A DNA stretch of 64,000 nt from an uncultured Pseudomonas sp. (GCF_913774235.1 NZ_CAJYDW010000013.1:62001-126000), one strand, 5' to 3'. Shown: positions 8,385 to 17,608, numbered from the stretch's first letter. The notes: a model not told the origin generated them from the sequence alone. Numbers and translations: made by a program.

Positions 8385-9728
8385 CTACTTACCCGCCTCG
8401 CGCGTCTGTGGCTGACCGTGACCGAAGGCCTGGCCCAGGTCGTCGCCCGAGGTGGTGCGGTTGTCATCGGTGCGCCACTTGGCGACCTCGGCAGCGCTGA
8501 CCGGCGCGGCGGCGTTGCCCCAGCTGGCGCGGATGAAGCTGACCACGTCGGCCACCTGCTGATCGTCCAGCCGCCAGCCGAAGGGCGGCATGACGATCGT
8601 CGAGGGCGCGGTGTGCAGGCCGGGCAGGGTGCCGCCCTTGAGCACTATGTTGATCAGCGAGCTGGCATCGGCCGTGCGCAGCACCGGATTGCCGGCCAGC
8701 GCCGGGAACACCCGGTCGTAGCCCTGGCCGTCGGTACGGTGGCAGGCGGCGCAGTTGTCGACATAGACCTGGGCGCCGCGGGCGCTGTCGTCGCCGCGCC
8801 AGAGGGCGGCAGCGGCGCGGCCATCCGGCTGGAAGGGTGCATCGTGCGGGTCCTTGGGCGGCAGGGTCTTGAGATAGCGGGCGATGGCCTGCAGATCGGC
8901 GTCGCTGAGGTACTGCAGGCTGTGCTGCACCACCTCGGTCATGCCGCCGAACACGGCGCTGCCGGCGGAGCGACCGGTCTTGAGGAACTGCACCAGCTGT
9001 TCCTCGCTCCAGCGGCCCAGACCGTCGCGCTGGTCGCCGCGCAGATTCTTGGCGATCCAGCCTTCCAGGGGCGCGCTGCCGGCGAGGAAATCCTTGCCGT
9101 CGGCGGGGGAGAGGGCCTTCTCCTGCATGGTGAAGGCACGCGGCGTGTGGCAGGCGCCGCAGTGGCCGAGGCCTTCCACCAGATAGGCACCACGGGCCAC
9201 CACCGGGTCCTGGTCGGGCGCCGGCTGGAATTGCACCACCTCGGGGGCGAACAGCTGGCGCCAGATCGCCAGCGGCCAGCGCATGGACAGCGGCCAGGGG
9301 ATGTCGCTGTCGCGATTGGCCTGCTCGACCGGCGTCACCCCGTGCATGAAGTAGGCATAGAGGGCGCGCATGTCGCCCTCGGTCACCCGGGCGTAGGACG
9401 GGTAGGGCATGGCCGGATAGAGGGTATGGCCCTCCTTGGCGATGCCCTGGCGGATGGCGGCGTCGAAGTCGGCGAAGCTGTAGGCGCCGATGCCGGTCCG
9501 GCGATCCGGGGTGATGTTGGTGGAATAGAGGGTACCGATGGGCGTCTGCATGGGCAGGCCGCCGGCGAAGGGCTGGCCGCCGGGCGCCGTGTGGCAGGCC
9601 ACGCAGTCGCCAGCGCGGGCCAGGTATTCGCCTTTCTTGACCAGCGCCGGATCGACGTCTTCGGCGGCCTGGGCCGCCAGCGCCAGGCCAGTGCCCAAGA
9701 GCAGGGTCGCGAGGGTACGAAGGATCAT
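8385..9728 (-). CDS. Triheme cytochrome c subunit of a membrane-bound dehydrogenase
   Basis: This exported 447-aa protein has a signal peptide (MILRTLATLLLGTGLALAAQ, cleaved near AQA-AED) and three CxxCH heme sites: CVACH at about 42-46, CGACH in the middle, CAACH in the last third. It matches the cytochrome subunit of flavoprotein-cytochrome c dehydrogenases (gluconate 2-dehydrogenase, fructose and alcohol dehydrogenase families) that pass electrons from periplasmic sugar or sugar-acid oxidation to ubiquinone. It is the last gene of a three-gene operon, 11 nt after the FAD subunit. The C-terminal region would normally anchor it in the membrane, but I see no strong helix there. Confidence 0.88.
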   Translation of the reverse strand: MILRTLATLLLGTGLALAAQAAEDVDPALVKKGEYLARAGDCVACHTAPGGQPFAGGLPMQTPIGTLYSTNITPDRRTGIGAYSFADFDAAIRQGIAKEGHTLYPAMPYPSYARVTEGDMRALYAYFMHGVTPVEQANRDSDIPWPLSMRWPLAIWRQLFAPEVVQFQPAPDQDPVVARGAYLVEGLGHCGACHTPRAFTMQEKALSPADGKDFLAGSAPLEGWIAKNLRGDQRDGLGRWSEEQLVQFLKTGRSAGSAVFGGMTEVVQHSLQYLSDADLQAIARYLKTLPPKDPHDAPFQPDGRAAAALWRGDDSARGAQVYVDNCAACHRTDGQGYDRVFPALAGNPVLRTADASSLINIVLKGGTLPGLHTAPSTIVMPPFGWRLDDQQVADVVSFIRASWGNAAAPVSAAEVAKWRTDDNRTTSGDDLGQAFGHGQPQTREAGK

Positions 9729-9739
9729 GGGCGCGCCTC

Positions 9740-11527
9740 TCATGCCTGCACCAGCGGGCCGGGGTTTTTCAGGTACTGGTCGCGGATGGCCCGCGCCGAC
9801 CAGTAGGTCAGGGCCGCCACCAGGCCGGTGGGGTTGTAGCCCAGGCCCTGGGGAAAGGCCGAGGCGCCCGGCACGAAGACGTTGTGCACGTCCCAGCTCT
9901 GCAGGTAGCGATTGACCGCGCTGGTCTTGGGGTCGGTGCCCATGATGGCGCCACCGTTCAAGTGGGTGGTCTGGTAGCTTGCGGTGTTGAAGTGACCGCC
10001 GAAATCCTTGACCGACACGCTGATGTGCTCGGGATTCATGGCCTCGGCGATCTTCTTCATCTTGGCGGCCATGAAGCGGGTCATGCGGATGTCGTTGTCC
10101 TTCCAGTCGAAGGTCATGCGCAGCAGCGGCTGGCCGTAGGCGTCGCGGTAGGTGGGGTCCAGGTCCAGGTAGTTGTCGCGATAGGACTGGTGCGCCCCGT
10201 GGGCGTCCATCGACAGCTGGTGGTTGTAGTAGCCGGCCTGGGCCTTTTTCCAGGCACTGCCCCACTGCGGCGTGCCGGGCGGATTGGCCGCGCCGGCGAT
10301 GGGCCGGGTGCCGGCTTGGTTGACCCACATAGGCGAGCCGCCGACGAAGCCGTGGGGGCCGTGGTCGAAGTTGTCGGCGTTGAAGTCGTCCACCGCCACG
10401 CCGTTGCCGCCGGCGCCGATGAAGGGATTGGTGTGGTGCTGGTCCTGGCGGAAGAAGGCCTTGATGGTGGCCATGTTCTGGTAGGCGAAATTGCGCCCGA
10501 CCACGCCTTCGCCGGTCTTGGGGTCATAGGGCTGGCCGATGCCTGAGAGCAGCATCAGGCGCACGTTGTTGAATTGGAAGGCGGCGAGGATGACGATATC
10601 GGCCGGTTGCTCCAGCTCCTGGCCCTGGGCGTCCAGGTAGGTCACCCCGGTGGCCCGCTTGCCGGTGCTGTCGAGATTGACCCTGAGAACATGGGCCTGG
10701 CTGCGTAACTCGAAGCGCGGCTCCTGCTTGAGCGCCGGCAGGATGTTGAGATTCGGCGAAGCCTTGGAATACATGTAGCAGACATAGCCGCTGCAGTAGC
10801 CGCAGAAGTTGCAGGGTCCCATCTGGCAACCGTAGGGATTGGTGTAGGGGCCCGAGGTGTTGGCCGAGGGCAGGTTGTAGGGGTGATAGCCCACCTCCCG
10901 CGCGGCCTGCTCGAACAGCTGGGCCGAGACGGTGTTCTTTTGCGCCGGCAGCGGGAAGTCGCTGGAGCGATCCGCGGCGTAGGGATTGCCGCCCTTGCCG
11001 CCGCCCACCACCTGGCCCTTGATGCTCCAGGCGGTGCCCGAGGTGCCGAACACCTTTTCGGCGAAGTCGAAATAGGGTTCCAGCTCGGCGTAGCTGACGC
11101 CGAAATCCTGGATGGTCATGCCCTCGGGGATGAATTTCTTGCCGTAGCGCTCTTCGTAGTGGCTGCGCAGGCGCAGTTCCACCGGGTCGACGCGGAAGTG
11201 CACCCCAGACCAGTGCAGGCCGGCACCGCCGACCCCATCGCCGGGCAGGAAGACGCCGAGCTGGCGGTTGGGCAGGGCGACGTCGTTGACGCTATGGCGG
11301 ATGGTGACGGTTTCCTTGGAGACATCGACGAACAGCTTCTTGCGGATGCTGTAGGTGAGTTCGTCGATCACCTGGGGATAGGAGCCGTCGGGATAGGTGT
11401 CGCGGTAGCTGCCACGTTCCAGGGCCACCACGTCCAGGCCGGCCTCGGTCAGTTCCTTGGCCATGATGGCGCCGGTCCAGCCGAAGCCGACGATCACTAC
11501 CTGCTTGCTGGGCAATACCTTGGCCAT
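9740..11527 (-). CDS. FAD (GMC family) subunit of gluconate-2-dehydrogenase-like complex
   Basis: This 595-aa flavoprotein has the N-terminal dinucleotide fold QVVIVGFGWTGAIMAKELTE, a GDGVGGAGLHWSGVHFR segment, and the GMC C-terminal region with GTDPKTSAVNRYLQSWD and PGASAFPQGLGYNPTGLVAA. It also has a Cys-rich GCQMGPCNFCGYCSGYVCY motif, as in gluconate and fructose dehydrogenase large subunits, which probably binds an iron-sulfur cluster. It lacks its own signal and is presumably carried out by the Tat-signal partner encoded just upstream. Its ATG shares one base with that gene's stop. The polyol, sugar or sugar-acid substrate cannot be fixed; gluconate is the commonest for this set. Confidence 0.87.
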   Translation of the reverse strand: MAKVLPSKQVVIVGFGWTGAIMAKELTEAGLDVVALERGSYRDTYPDGSYPQVIDELTYSIRKKLFVDVSKETVTIRHSVNDVALPNRQLGVFLPGDGVGGAGLHWSGVHFRVDPVELRLRSHYEERYGKKFIPEGMTIQDFGVSYAELEPYFDFAEKVFGTSGTAWSIKGQVVGGGKGGNPYAADRSSDFPLPAQKNTVSAQLFEQAAREVGYHPYNLPSANTSGPYTNPYGCQMGPCNFCGYCSGYVCYMYSKASPNLNILPALKQEPRFELRSQAHVLRVNLDSTGKRATGVTYLDAQGQELEQPADIVILAAFQFNNVRLMLLSGIGQPYDPKTGEGVVGRNFAYQNMATIKAFFRQDQHHTNPFIGAGGNGVAVDDFNADNFDHGPHGFVGGSPMWVNQAGTRPIAGAANPPGTPQWGSAWKKAQAGYYNHQLSMDAHGAHQSYRDNYLDLDPTYRDAYGQPLLRMTFDWKDNDIRMTRFMAAKMKKIAEAMNPEHISVSVKDFGGHFNTASYQTTHLNGGAIMGTDPKTSAVNRYLQSWDVHNVFVPGASAFPQGLGYNPTGLVAALTYWSARAIRDQYLKNPGPLVQA

Positions 11528-12264
11528 CAGCCGCGCTCCCCGCGAATGGAGACTGGCGGCAGCGGATAGCGCTCGTCGCGCTCCACCCAGTCCATGAAGT
11601 CGGCGCGGGCCCCGGGGAAGTTCACCAGTTTCCAGCCGACCAGTCGCTTGTTGCCGCCATGCAGCGGATCGCAATAGAAGCCTTCCTTGGTGTTCTGCAG
11701 CAGCTGGGCGAAGAACAGCTTGGCCGGCACCCCGTCCAGTTGGGCGTCACCGCTTTCCAGGGCCTTAAGGGTCTCGTCCTGCTGGGCGGGTGTGAGCTCG
11801 GCGAAAGCCTTGCCGTGCTGCTGGCCGGTCCAGCGATTTACTGCCGCGATGCCCAGGCGGTACAGATCCTGGGGTACCAGGCGACTCTGGTAACCCATCT
11901 CCGGCGGCGCGTCGGCGGCGAAGGGCCCCTGCATGTACCAGAGGCCACCGCGGGCATAGGCGGTCTGCATCTGGCGGTCGATGAACTCGGGCGCTCCGGC
12001 TTCCAGCGCGCCTGGGCCGAGGTCGTCCGCGGGGATCAGCCGGGCCACCGCCGCCTGGACGAAGGCCCATTCCTCGGCGGTGAAGAACACCGGTTGATAG
12101 GCATCAGCCTCGGCGCTGCTACCGGGCTTGTCCACAGGCTTGGTGGTCGTGGCAGCGAGGGCCAGGCCCGGGGTTGCACCGCCGGCCAGAGCGACCACGG
12201 GGATCAGGGAGAGGGACTTGCGCAGGAAGTCGCGCCGGGCCGGAACGGAATCGTCAGCGGGCAT
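11527..12264 (-). CDS. Gluconate 2-dehydrogenase subunit 3-like (gamma), Tat-exported
   Basis: This 245-aa protein has a twin-arginine signal: RRDFLRKS at about residues 10-17, then a hydrophobic stretch ending ALAA. The mature part matches the small gluconate dehydrogenase subunit 3 family (FFTAEEWAFVQAAVARLIPADD, GALEAGAPEFIDRQM). Such subunits escort the folded FAD subunit through the Tat pathway and remain in the periplasmic complex. It is the first gene of the operon and overlaps the FAD subunit gene by one base (TGATG). The ribosome site is weak. An inverted repeat at 12320-12344 lies in its promoter region. Confidence 0.88.
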   Translation of the reverse strand: MPADDSVPARRDFLRKSLSLIPVVALAGGATPGLALAATTTKPVDKPGSSAEADAYQPVFFTAEEWAFVQAAVARLIPADDLGPGALEAGAPEFIDRQMQTAYARGGLWYMQGPFAADAPPEMGYQSRLVPQDLYRLGIAAVNRWTGQQHGKAFAELTPAQQDETLKALESGDAQLDGVPAKLFFAQLLQNTKEGFYCDPLHGGNKRLVGWKLVNFPGARADFMDWVERDERYPLPPVSIRGERG

Positions 12265-12319
12265 GCTCGGGTCTCATCAGGTGCCCGAGGTGAGCCGCGG
12301 GCTTATAGTTAGCTGGCTA

Positions 12320-12344
12320 ATATGTTGAAATATTACCAACATAT
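12320..12344. promoter_or_regulatory. Inverted repeat upstream of the dehydrogenase operon
   Basis: ATATGTTG and CAACATAT are perfect 8-bp arms around a 9-bp AT-only-to-C spacer, 56 nt before the gamma-subunit start. The AT-rich dyad in an otherwise GC-rich genome is placed where a repressor or activator site overlapping the promoter would be. The cognate regulator is not identifiable. Confidence 0.45.
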
Positions 12345-12827
12345 GGCAGCGGCAGTTACATTTTGTCGCAGCTGTGCAGAGGCTTGGCGTAGCGCCAAGT
12401 TCCCAGACATTTAGAAGGTCGCTCCGGAAACCTTTTGGCCTGGAGCCATGGTGAGGCCTTGGTGCTAGAGCAGGCGTTTCAGGTCCGCGGACCAGTTGCC
12501 GTTTTGGTAGAAAATTTCCAACCTCGGTTAGAGGTTCTTCGACAACGCCCCAGGCAGCTGGCTGGGTTACCTAAGGTTTCACCTTGAATGGCACCATAAA
12601 GGTGCAAGTTGCAACAGGTGATACCTAACGAAGCATGCTGAAGGTGCGCATGGCTCTCCAGGAAAGTCGCTTATCCATCATATGGTTAGCGCGATAGGTG
12701 GCTTAGGTGCTGATTTTTCGCCGCTTTCCGCGAGTGATTGCACTCTTTTAGATCGTTCTGTGCCGATTTCGACAGGGGTGGCGCGCAAGTTGCACTTGGG
12801 AGGCTTTCCGTTGTCAGGTAACACCTT
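12345..12827. other. Long divergent intergenic region
   Basis: About 480 nt separate the dehydrogenase operon from the permease gene. It is less GC-rich than the flanks and contains short dyads such as GCACC-ATAAA-GGTGC near 12592-12606. I see no convincing open reading frame with a ribosome site. It must hold the permease promoter and could carry a small RNA, but there is no clear intrinsic terminator inside it. Confidence 0.4.
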
Positions 12828-14216
12828 ATGTCCAACGCAGAATGCAATCTGTCCCCGGCGCTCAAACCGCGCCATGTGACCATGTTGTCCATTGCTGGCG
12901 TCATCGGCGCCGGTCTCTTCGTCGGCTCCGGCCATGCCATCGCTGCTGCCGGTCCCGCCGTGCTGCTGGCCTATGCCCTGGCCGGCACCCTGGTGGTACT
13001 GGTGATGCGCATGCTGGGGGAAATGGCGGTCGCCTCCCCTGATACCGGGTCCTTCTCTTCCTATGCCCAGCAGGGCATCGGTCGCTGGGCCGGCTTCACC
13101 ATCGGCTGGCTGTACTGGTGGTTCTGGGTGCTGGTGATTCCGCTGGAAGCGGTGGCCGCCGCCGCCATCCTCAATGCCTGGTTCCCGGCCATCGCCACCT
13201 GGCAGTTCGCGCTGGTGATCACCGGCATCCTGACCGTGACCAATCTGTTCAGCGTCGCCAAGTATGGTGAGTTCGAGTTCTGGTTCGCGCTGCTCAAGGT
13301 CATCGCCATCGTCGCCTTCATCGCCCTGGGCGCGGCAGCGCTGGTCGGCGCCCTGCCAGGGCGCGAGGTGAGCGGCCTAAGCAACCTGATGGCCCACACC
13401 GGTGGCTTCATGCCCAATGGCTTCGGTGCGGTGCTGGGTGCCCTGCTGACCACCATGTTCAGCTTCATGGGCACTGAGATCGTCACCATCGCCGCCGCCG
13501 AGTCCAAGGACCCGTCCCGGCAGATCAGCAAGGCCACCAATTCGGTGATCTGGCGGATCGCGCTGTTCTACCTGGTCTCCATCTTCCTGGTGGTCTCCAT
13601 GGTGCCCTGGAACGATGCCCAGCTGCCGATCGTGGGTTCCTACCAGCGCGCCCTCGAGGTGCTGTCGATCCCCCATGCCAAGCTGATCGTCGACTGCGTG
13701 GTGCTGGTCGCCGTGGCCAGCTGCCTGAACTCGGCGCTCTACACCGCTTCGCGGATGCTTTATTCCCTGGCTCGCCGTGGCGATGCTCCGGCCAAGCTGG
13801 GTCGTGCCTCCAGTGCTGGCGTACCGCGCACGGCGGTGCTGGCCAGCACCGCCATCGGCTTCCTCACCACCATCGCCAACTACACCATGCCCGAGGCCGT
13901 GTTCAGCTTCCTGCTGTCCACCTCCGGTGCCGTGGCGCTGCTGGTGTACCTGGTGATCGCCGTTACCCAGCTGCGCCTGAGACGCAAGCTGATCGCCCGC
14001 GGCGAAACCCTGGAGTTCCGCATGTGGCTGTTCCCCTGGCTGACCTGGGCGGTGATCGTCTTCATCGTCGGCGCCCTGACCGTGATGCTGTTCAGTGAGG
14101 CTCACCGCTTCGAGATCCTGGCGACCGGTCTGCTGGCGCTGGTGGTGGTCGCCATCGGTACCCTGGTAGGACGGCGTCAGCCAAGCGCTCCGGCCATGCC
14201 GGCTGCGGCGCGCTGA
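12828..14216 (+). CDS. Amino acid permease (AAT/GabP-like, APC superfamily)
   Basis: This 462-aa transporter has about 12 predicted membrane helices. The family hallmark is in helix 1: MLSIAGVIGAGLFVGSGHAI, followed by the GPAVLLAYALAGTLVVLVMR helix and GEMAVASPDTGSFSSYA. GTEIVTIAAAESKDP in the middle is typical of the AAT family. It is closest by eye to GABA permease GabP and aromatic/branched amino acid permeases, so the substrate stays open. It would import an amino acid by proton symport at the inner membrane. The gene is single, followed by a terminator-like hairpin. Confidence 0.85.
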   Translation: MSNAECNLSPALKPRHVTMLSIAGVIGAGLFVGSGHAIAAAGPAVLLAYALAGTLVVLVMRMLGEMAVASPDTGSFSSYAQQGIGRWAGFTIGWLYWWFWVLVIPLEAVAAAAILNAWFPAIATWQFALVITGILTVTNLFSVAKYGEFEFWFALLKVIAIVAFIALGAAALVGALPGREVSGLSNLMAHTGGFMPNGFGAVLGALLTTMFSFMGTEIVTIAAAESKDPSRQISKATNSVIWRIALFYLVSIFLVVSMVPWNDAQLPIVGSYQRALEVLSIPHAKLIVDCVVLVAVASCLNSALYTASRMLYSLARRGDAPAKLGRASSAGVPRTAVLASTAIGFLTTIANYTMPEAVFSFLLSTSGAVALLVYLVIAVTQLRLRRKLIARGETLEFRMWLFPWLTWAVIVFIVGALTVMLFSEAHRFEILATGLLALVVVAIGTLVGRRQPSAPAMPAAAR

Positions 14217-14224
14217 TCCGCGTA

Positions 14225-14255
14225 GCGACCCCACCGAGGCTGTCGTTGGGGTCGC
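14225..14255 (+). terminator. Terminator of the permease gene
   Basis: GCGACCCCA and TGGGGTCGC form a 9-bp perfect stem 9 nt after the permease stop, followed by ACTTTCTT. The loop is 13 nt, long for an intrinsic terminator but plausible. Confidence 0.6.
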
Positions 14256-14570
14256 ACTTTCTTGGGGCAAAAATCGGCCTCGCACTGGACAGCGCGCGTG
14301 GTAACAGGTAGAACAGCACACCGGTTTGCCGCGTTCGAAACCAACTGTGCGGCCCGGAATTCTCCAAATGTTCCCTCTGGTAACCTAAAAATGCACTGCA
14401 ATGGTGCGTAACGTTACAGAATGACCCATATTGCAGCAGTACAGTTGCAATTGTGTCAGGGGTGATCCGCGAACCTTTCCCTGGACTGTTACTGGTGGTA
14501 GCACTCGCCTGGCGAGACAATGGCGCCATTCGATGACCAGTACCCGTCATAAGCGGGAAGGAAAGCCACC
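14256..14570. other. Intergenic region before the DUF1127 gene
   Basis: About 315 nt without a supported gene. It contains the 10-bp palindrome GTAACGTTAC (14408-14417). The upstream half is GC-rich and the part from 14380 is AT-richer, consistent with a promoter for the DUF1127 gene. Confidence 0.4.
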
Positions 14571-14780
14571 ATGGAACGCACCTTCAGTTCCTCGCTGCAC
14601 AATGCCCAACCCAGCAATCGCATCCCCGTCGCCCTGCGCGTGCTCTCCACGCTGTCCACCTGGCAACGTCGGATCGCCAGCCGTAACGAACTGGCTCGTC
14701 TCGATACCCGTATGCTGGCCGATGCCGGCATCACCGAGGCCCAGCGTTACCAGGAAATGCACAAGCCTTTCTGGCGCTAA
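14571..14780 (+). CDS. DUF1127 (YjiS-like) small protein
   Basis: This 69-aa protein has the DUF1127 core in its C-terminal half: STWQRRIASRNELARLD, then TRMLADAGITEAQRYQEMHKPFW. DUF1127 proteins are short, Arg-rich and usually stress-induced; some members in alphaproteobacteria bind RNA or affect phosphate and carbon metabolism, but no role is known for this one. AAGGA lies 9 nt before the ATG. The gene is monocistronic with a strong terminator 26 nt after the stop. Confidence 0.85.
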   Translation: MERTFSSSLHNAQPSNRIPVALRVLSTLSTWQRRIASRNELARLDTRMLADAGITEAQRYQEMHKPFWR

Positions 14781-14805
14781 GCCGTACGGCTGCACAGTTT
14801 TCTCG

Positions 14806-14830
14806 AACCCCGCTCCGGCGGGGTTTGTTT
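14806..14830 (+). terminator. Rho-independent terminator of the DUF1127 gene
   Basis: AACCCCGC and GCGGGGTT pair perfectly around a TCCG tetraloop, followed by TTGTTTT. This is a classical intrinsic terminator. Confidence 0.88.
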
Positions 14831-14856
14831 TGTCCGGCGCTTACCGTACGGACAAG

Positions 14857-14884
14857 AAAAAGCCCCGGCATGCCGGGGCTTTTT
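14857..14884. terminator. Bidirectional terminator
   Basis: A 20-bp perfect palindrome (14861-14880, AGCCCCGGCA in inverted copies) is flanked by AAAA on the left and TTTT on the right. It can end transcripts in both directions: the plus-strand DUF1127 transcript and the minus-strand small exported protein gene that stops at 14910. Confidence 0.88.
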
Positions 14885-14909
14885 CGTTACCGCCTGCCTG
14901 GGGCAGGGG

Positions 14910-15137
14910 TTACTGCATGTTGTTCTGGTTACGCGCGTCGACCTTGTTGGGCTTCTCGGTCTTGAAGGGGACTTCGGTGGCGCCGTCAGCACCGCCCTTG
15001 ACCGTGGTCTTGCCCGGTACGGCCTCGGTGGCGGAACCGTTGACCGCGGTGGCGCTCTTGGAGGTTTCGGCCGCGAAGACACCCGTGGCCATAGACAGCA
15101 TCACAACAGCGGTAGACGTGATCAGCAGCTTTTTCAT
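14910..15137 (-). CDS. Small exported protein of unknown function
   Basis: This 75-aa protein starts with a signal peptide (MKKLLITSTAVVMLSMATGV, cleavage near VFA-AET). The 50-residue mature part is rich in Lys, Thr, Ala and Asn and looks unstructured (KSATAVNGSATEAVPGKTTV, then NKVDARNQNNMQ). There are no cysteines, so it is a soluble periplasmic or secreted peptide. AGAGAGG lies about 8 nt before the ATG. It has its own bidirectional terminator and is divergent from the efflux operon. I do not recognise the family. Confidence 0.7.
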   Translation of the reverse strand: MKKLLITSTAVVMLSMATGVFAAETSKSATAVNGSATEAVPGKTTVKGGADGATEVPFKTEKPNKVDARNQNNMQ

Positions 15138-15434
15138 GAGTACGGCCTCTCTCGAATGAACCCGTGAATTCGAATGGGCCCGCTCCGGCAGGGAGTCGGG
15201 CATCTGCCGCGAATCTTCTGATCCGCAGTGCACCTTTAAGTTGACTGCGGCCTGGAATGCGGGGTTCCGGGGTATTTGTGAACATTTGTGGGCGAGATGT
15301 CGGGACGATTGCTCAACGTAACCGGTGTGAGCACTTTCCAAGTGCCGCGCTGCGCCCGACAATTCCGAGGCGAACCCCCTGCCAAGCGCGTGGTCAGTTC
15401 GCAGATCGCTCCTCTTCCATAGATAAGGACAATC

Positions 15435-16538
15435 ATGAGGGCTCCCCGCCGTATCCCCTGCTACCCGGTAACGGTCATCCTGTTACTGGTCGCCTCGTTA
15501 TCGGGCTGCTCCAAGGAGCCGACGCCGGCCGAGGAGCTGGCGCGGGTGGTAGTGGCCCAGGTGAAGCCGGTCAGCGATAGCCAGCGGATTCCCTTCACCG
15601 GCGACGTCCAGGCGCGGGTCCAGGCGCCCCTCGGTTTCCGGGTCAGTGGCAAGCTCAGCGAGCGCCTGGCCGACGTGGGCGACCGGGTGCGCGAGGGGCA
15701 GGTCCTGGCGCGCCTGGATCCCCAGGATCTGCGCAATAACCTGGCGGCCGCCCAGGCCCAGGTGGATGCCCAGGAAGCCCGGGTGCGCCTGGCGCGGATC
15801 GATTTCGAGCGGCAGGCCGCGCTGCTACCCAAGGGCTATACCAGTCGCAGCCAGTACGACCAGGCCCAGGCGACCCTGGATGGTGCCCGCAGTGCGCTGC
15901 AGACCGCCACGGCGCAGCGCGACGACGCCCGCAAGCAACTGGGCTACACCGAGTTGCGCGCCAGCGCCACTGGCGTGCTCACTGCCCGCCACGCCGAGGC
16001 CGGGCAGGTAGTGCAGGCGGGGGCGGCGATCTTCGATCTGGCGGTGAGCGGTGAACTCGATGCCGTCTTCGATCTCTACGAATCCCTGTCCCGTCAGCTG
16101 CAGGTGGGCCAGAGCCTGCCCATTGCGCTGCAGGCACGTCCGGAGGTGACCACTCAGGGTCGGCTGCGCGAGATCGCGCCGACGGTGGCGAGCAGTGGCA
16201 CGGTGCGTATCAAGGTACAGCTCGATCAGCCACCCGCGGCCATGACCCTCGGCGCGGTGGTCAACGCCCAATTGGTCGGTGCGGCCGGACAGGGCTTCGC
16301 CTTACCCTGGACGGCGCTGAACGGCACCACCGACCAGCCCGCCGCCTGGCGCCTCAACGAAGACGGCCGGGTCAGCCTGCAGCCGCTGCGCATCGAGCGA
16401 TTCACCCGCGACAGCATCATCGTCAGCGAGGGCCTCAAGGCCGGCGAGCGCATCGTGATCGCCGGCGGCCAGGCGCTGAGCCCCAATCAGAAGGTCGAGG
16501 TGGCGGAGCGTTCCGCCTTCGATGAGGTGCGGCCATGA
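15435..16538 (+). CDS. triA: RND efflux periplasmic adaptor lipoprotein, TriA-like
   Basis: This 367-aa membrane fusion protein has a lipoprotein signal with lipobox LSGC, so it should be anchored to the inner membrane. The HlyD/AcrA-type domains are readable: a first barrel-sandwich half (VQAPLGFRVSGKLSERLADV, GDRVREGQVLARLDP), a coiled-coil hairpin (LAAAQAQVDAQEARVRLARI), and the second lipoyl half with TELRASATGVLTARHAEAGQV. It is the first of two adaptors before an RND pump, the distinctive order of TriABC in P. aeruginosa, which exports triclosan with OpmH. AAGGA lies 6 nt before the ATG. Confidence 0.82.
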   Translation: MRAPRRIPCYPVTVILLLVASLSGCSKEPTPAEELARVVVAQVKPVSDSQRIPFTGDVQARVQAPLGFRVSGKLSERLADVGDRVREGQVLARLDPQDLRNNLAAAQAQVDAQEARVRLARIDFERQAALLPKGYTSRSQYDQAQATLDGARSALQTATAQRDDARKQLGYTELRASATGVLTARHAEAGQVVQAGAAIFDLAVSGELDAVFDLYESLSRQLQVGQSLPIALQARPEVTTQGRLREIAPTVASSGTVRIKVQLDQPPAAMTLGAVVNAQLVGAAGQGFALPWTALNGTTDQPAAWRLNEDGRVSLQPLRIERFTRDSIIVSEGLKAGERIVIAGGQALSPNQKVEVAERSAFDEVRP

Positions 16539-17608
16539 AGCCCCTCCTGCTGATCGGGGTGTTGCTGGCGCTGGTCGGCTGCTCCAATGACGACGAGGCG
16601 CCGCCACCGCCGATCCGGCCGGTGGCGACCGTGACAGTGAGTGCGCCGCCGCTGCAGCGCGAGGTATTCGCCGGGAGTATCCAGGCACGCTACGAGAGCG
16701 TGCTGGGCTTTCGCGTGGGCGGACGCATGACCCGCCGCCTGCTGGACGTGGGCGCTCCGGTACGCCGCGGCCAGTTGCTGGCGGCGCTGGATCCCACCGA
16801 CCAGGACAATGCCTTGCGCAGTCGCGAAGGCCAGACCGCCGATGCCGAGGCGCAATGGCGCGATGCCCGCAACGATGCCCGCCGCCAGCAGCAGCTGTTC
16901 GACCAGGGTGTCGGCTCGCGCTCCCAGCTGGACCAGGCGCTGACCCGGCTGCACACCCTGGAAGCCTCGCGCGAACAGGCTCTGAGCGCCGAACGCCAGG
17001 CTCGTGACCAGCGCAACTATGCCGAGCTCTACAGCGATTTCGACGGAGTGATCACCGCCTGGCAGGCCGAGGTCGGCCAGGTGGTATCCGCCGGCCAGCC
17101 GGTGGTACGGGTCGCCCGGCCGGACATCCGCGAGGCAGTGCTGGACCTACCCGCCCAGGCCATCGGCCACCTGGCGCCCGAACGCCGGCTGACGGTGCGC
17201 ATGGCGCTGGACCCGGACGTAGCCGTCGAGGGACGGGTACGGGAAATCGAACCCCAGGCCGATGCCACCACCCGCACCCGGCGGGTCCGGCTGACCCTGG
17301 AGAATCCGCCCGCGGCGCTACGCATCGGTACCCTGGTGCAGGGCGAGCTGGAATTGCCGCCGGCCACCGGCCTGGCGCTGCCGGCCCAGGCGCTGCGACG
17401 CCAGGACGGCCAGACCTCGGTCTGGGTGGTGGAAGGTAAGGGCGACCAGGCCCAGGTGCGCCAGCGTCCGGTCCAGGTCCTGCGCGAAGCCGCTGGCCAG
17501 GCGTGGATCGGCAAGGGCCTGAGTGCCGGTGAGCGGGTGGTGGTTGCGGGCGTCAACAGTCTCCAGGAGGGACAGCGGGTGAAGGATCAGGAGGGCGCAC
17601 GGCCATGA
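16535..17608 (+). CDS. triB: Second RND efflux adaptor lipoprotein, TriB-like
   Basis: This 357-aa protein is homologous to the preceding adaptor and also has a lipobox (LVGC, residues about 13-16). The first barrel-sandwich half is ARYESVLGFRVGGRMTRRLL, followed by a coiled coil (EGQTADAEAQWRDARNDARR) and DFDGVITAWQAEVGQVVSAG. The ATG overlaps the previous stop by four bases, and its own stop overlaps the pump gene, so all three are coupled. In TriABC both adaptors are needed and are thought to form a heteromeric collar around the pump. Confidence 0.82.
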   Translation: MKPLLLIGVLLALVGCSNDDEAPPPPIRPVATVTVSAPPLQREVFAGSIQARYESVLGFRVGGRMTRRLLDVGAPVRRGQLLAALDPTDQDNALRSREGQTADAEAQWRDARNDARRQQQLFDQGVGSRSQLDQALTRLHTLEASREQALSAERQARDQRNYAELYSDFDGVITAWQAEVGQVVSAGQPVVRVARPDIREAVLDLPAQAIGHLAPERRLTVRMALDPDVAVEGRVREIEPQADATTRTRRVRLTLENPPAALRIGTLVQGELELPPATGLALPAQALRRQDGQTSVWVVEGKGDQAQVRQRPVQVLREAAGQAWIGKGLSAGERVVVAGVNSLQEGQRVKDQEGARP

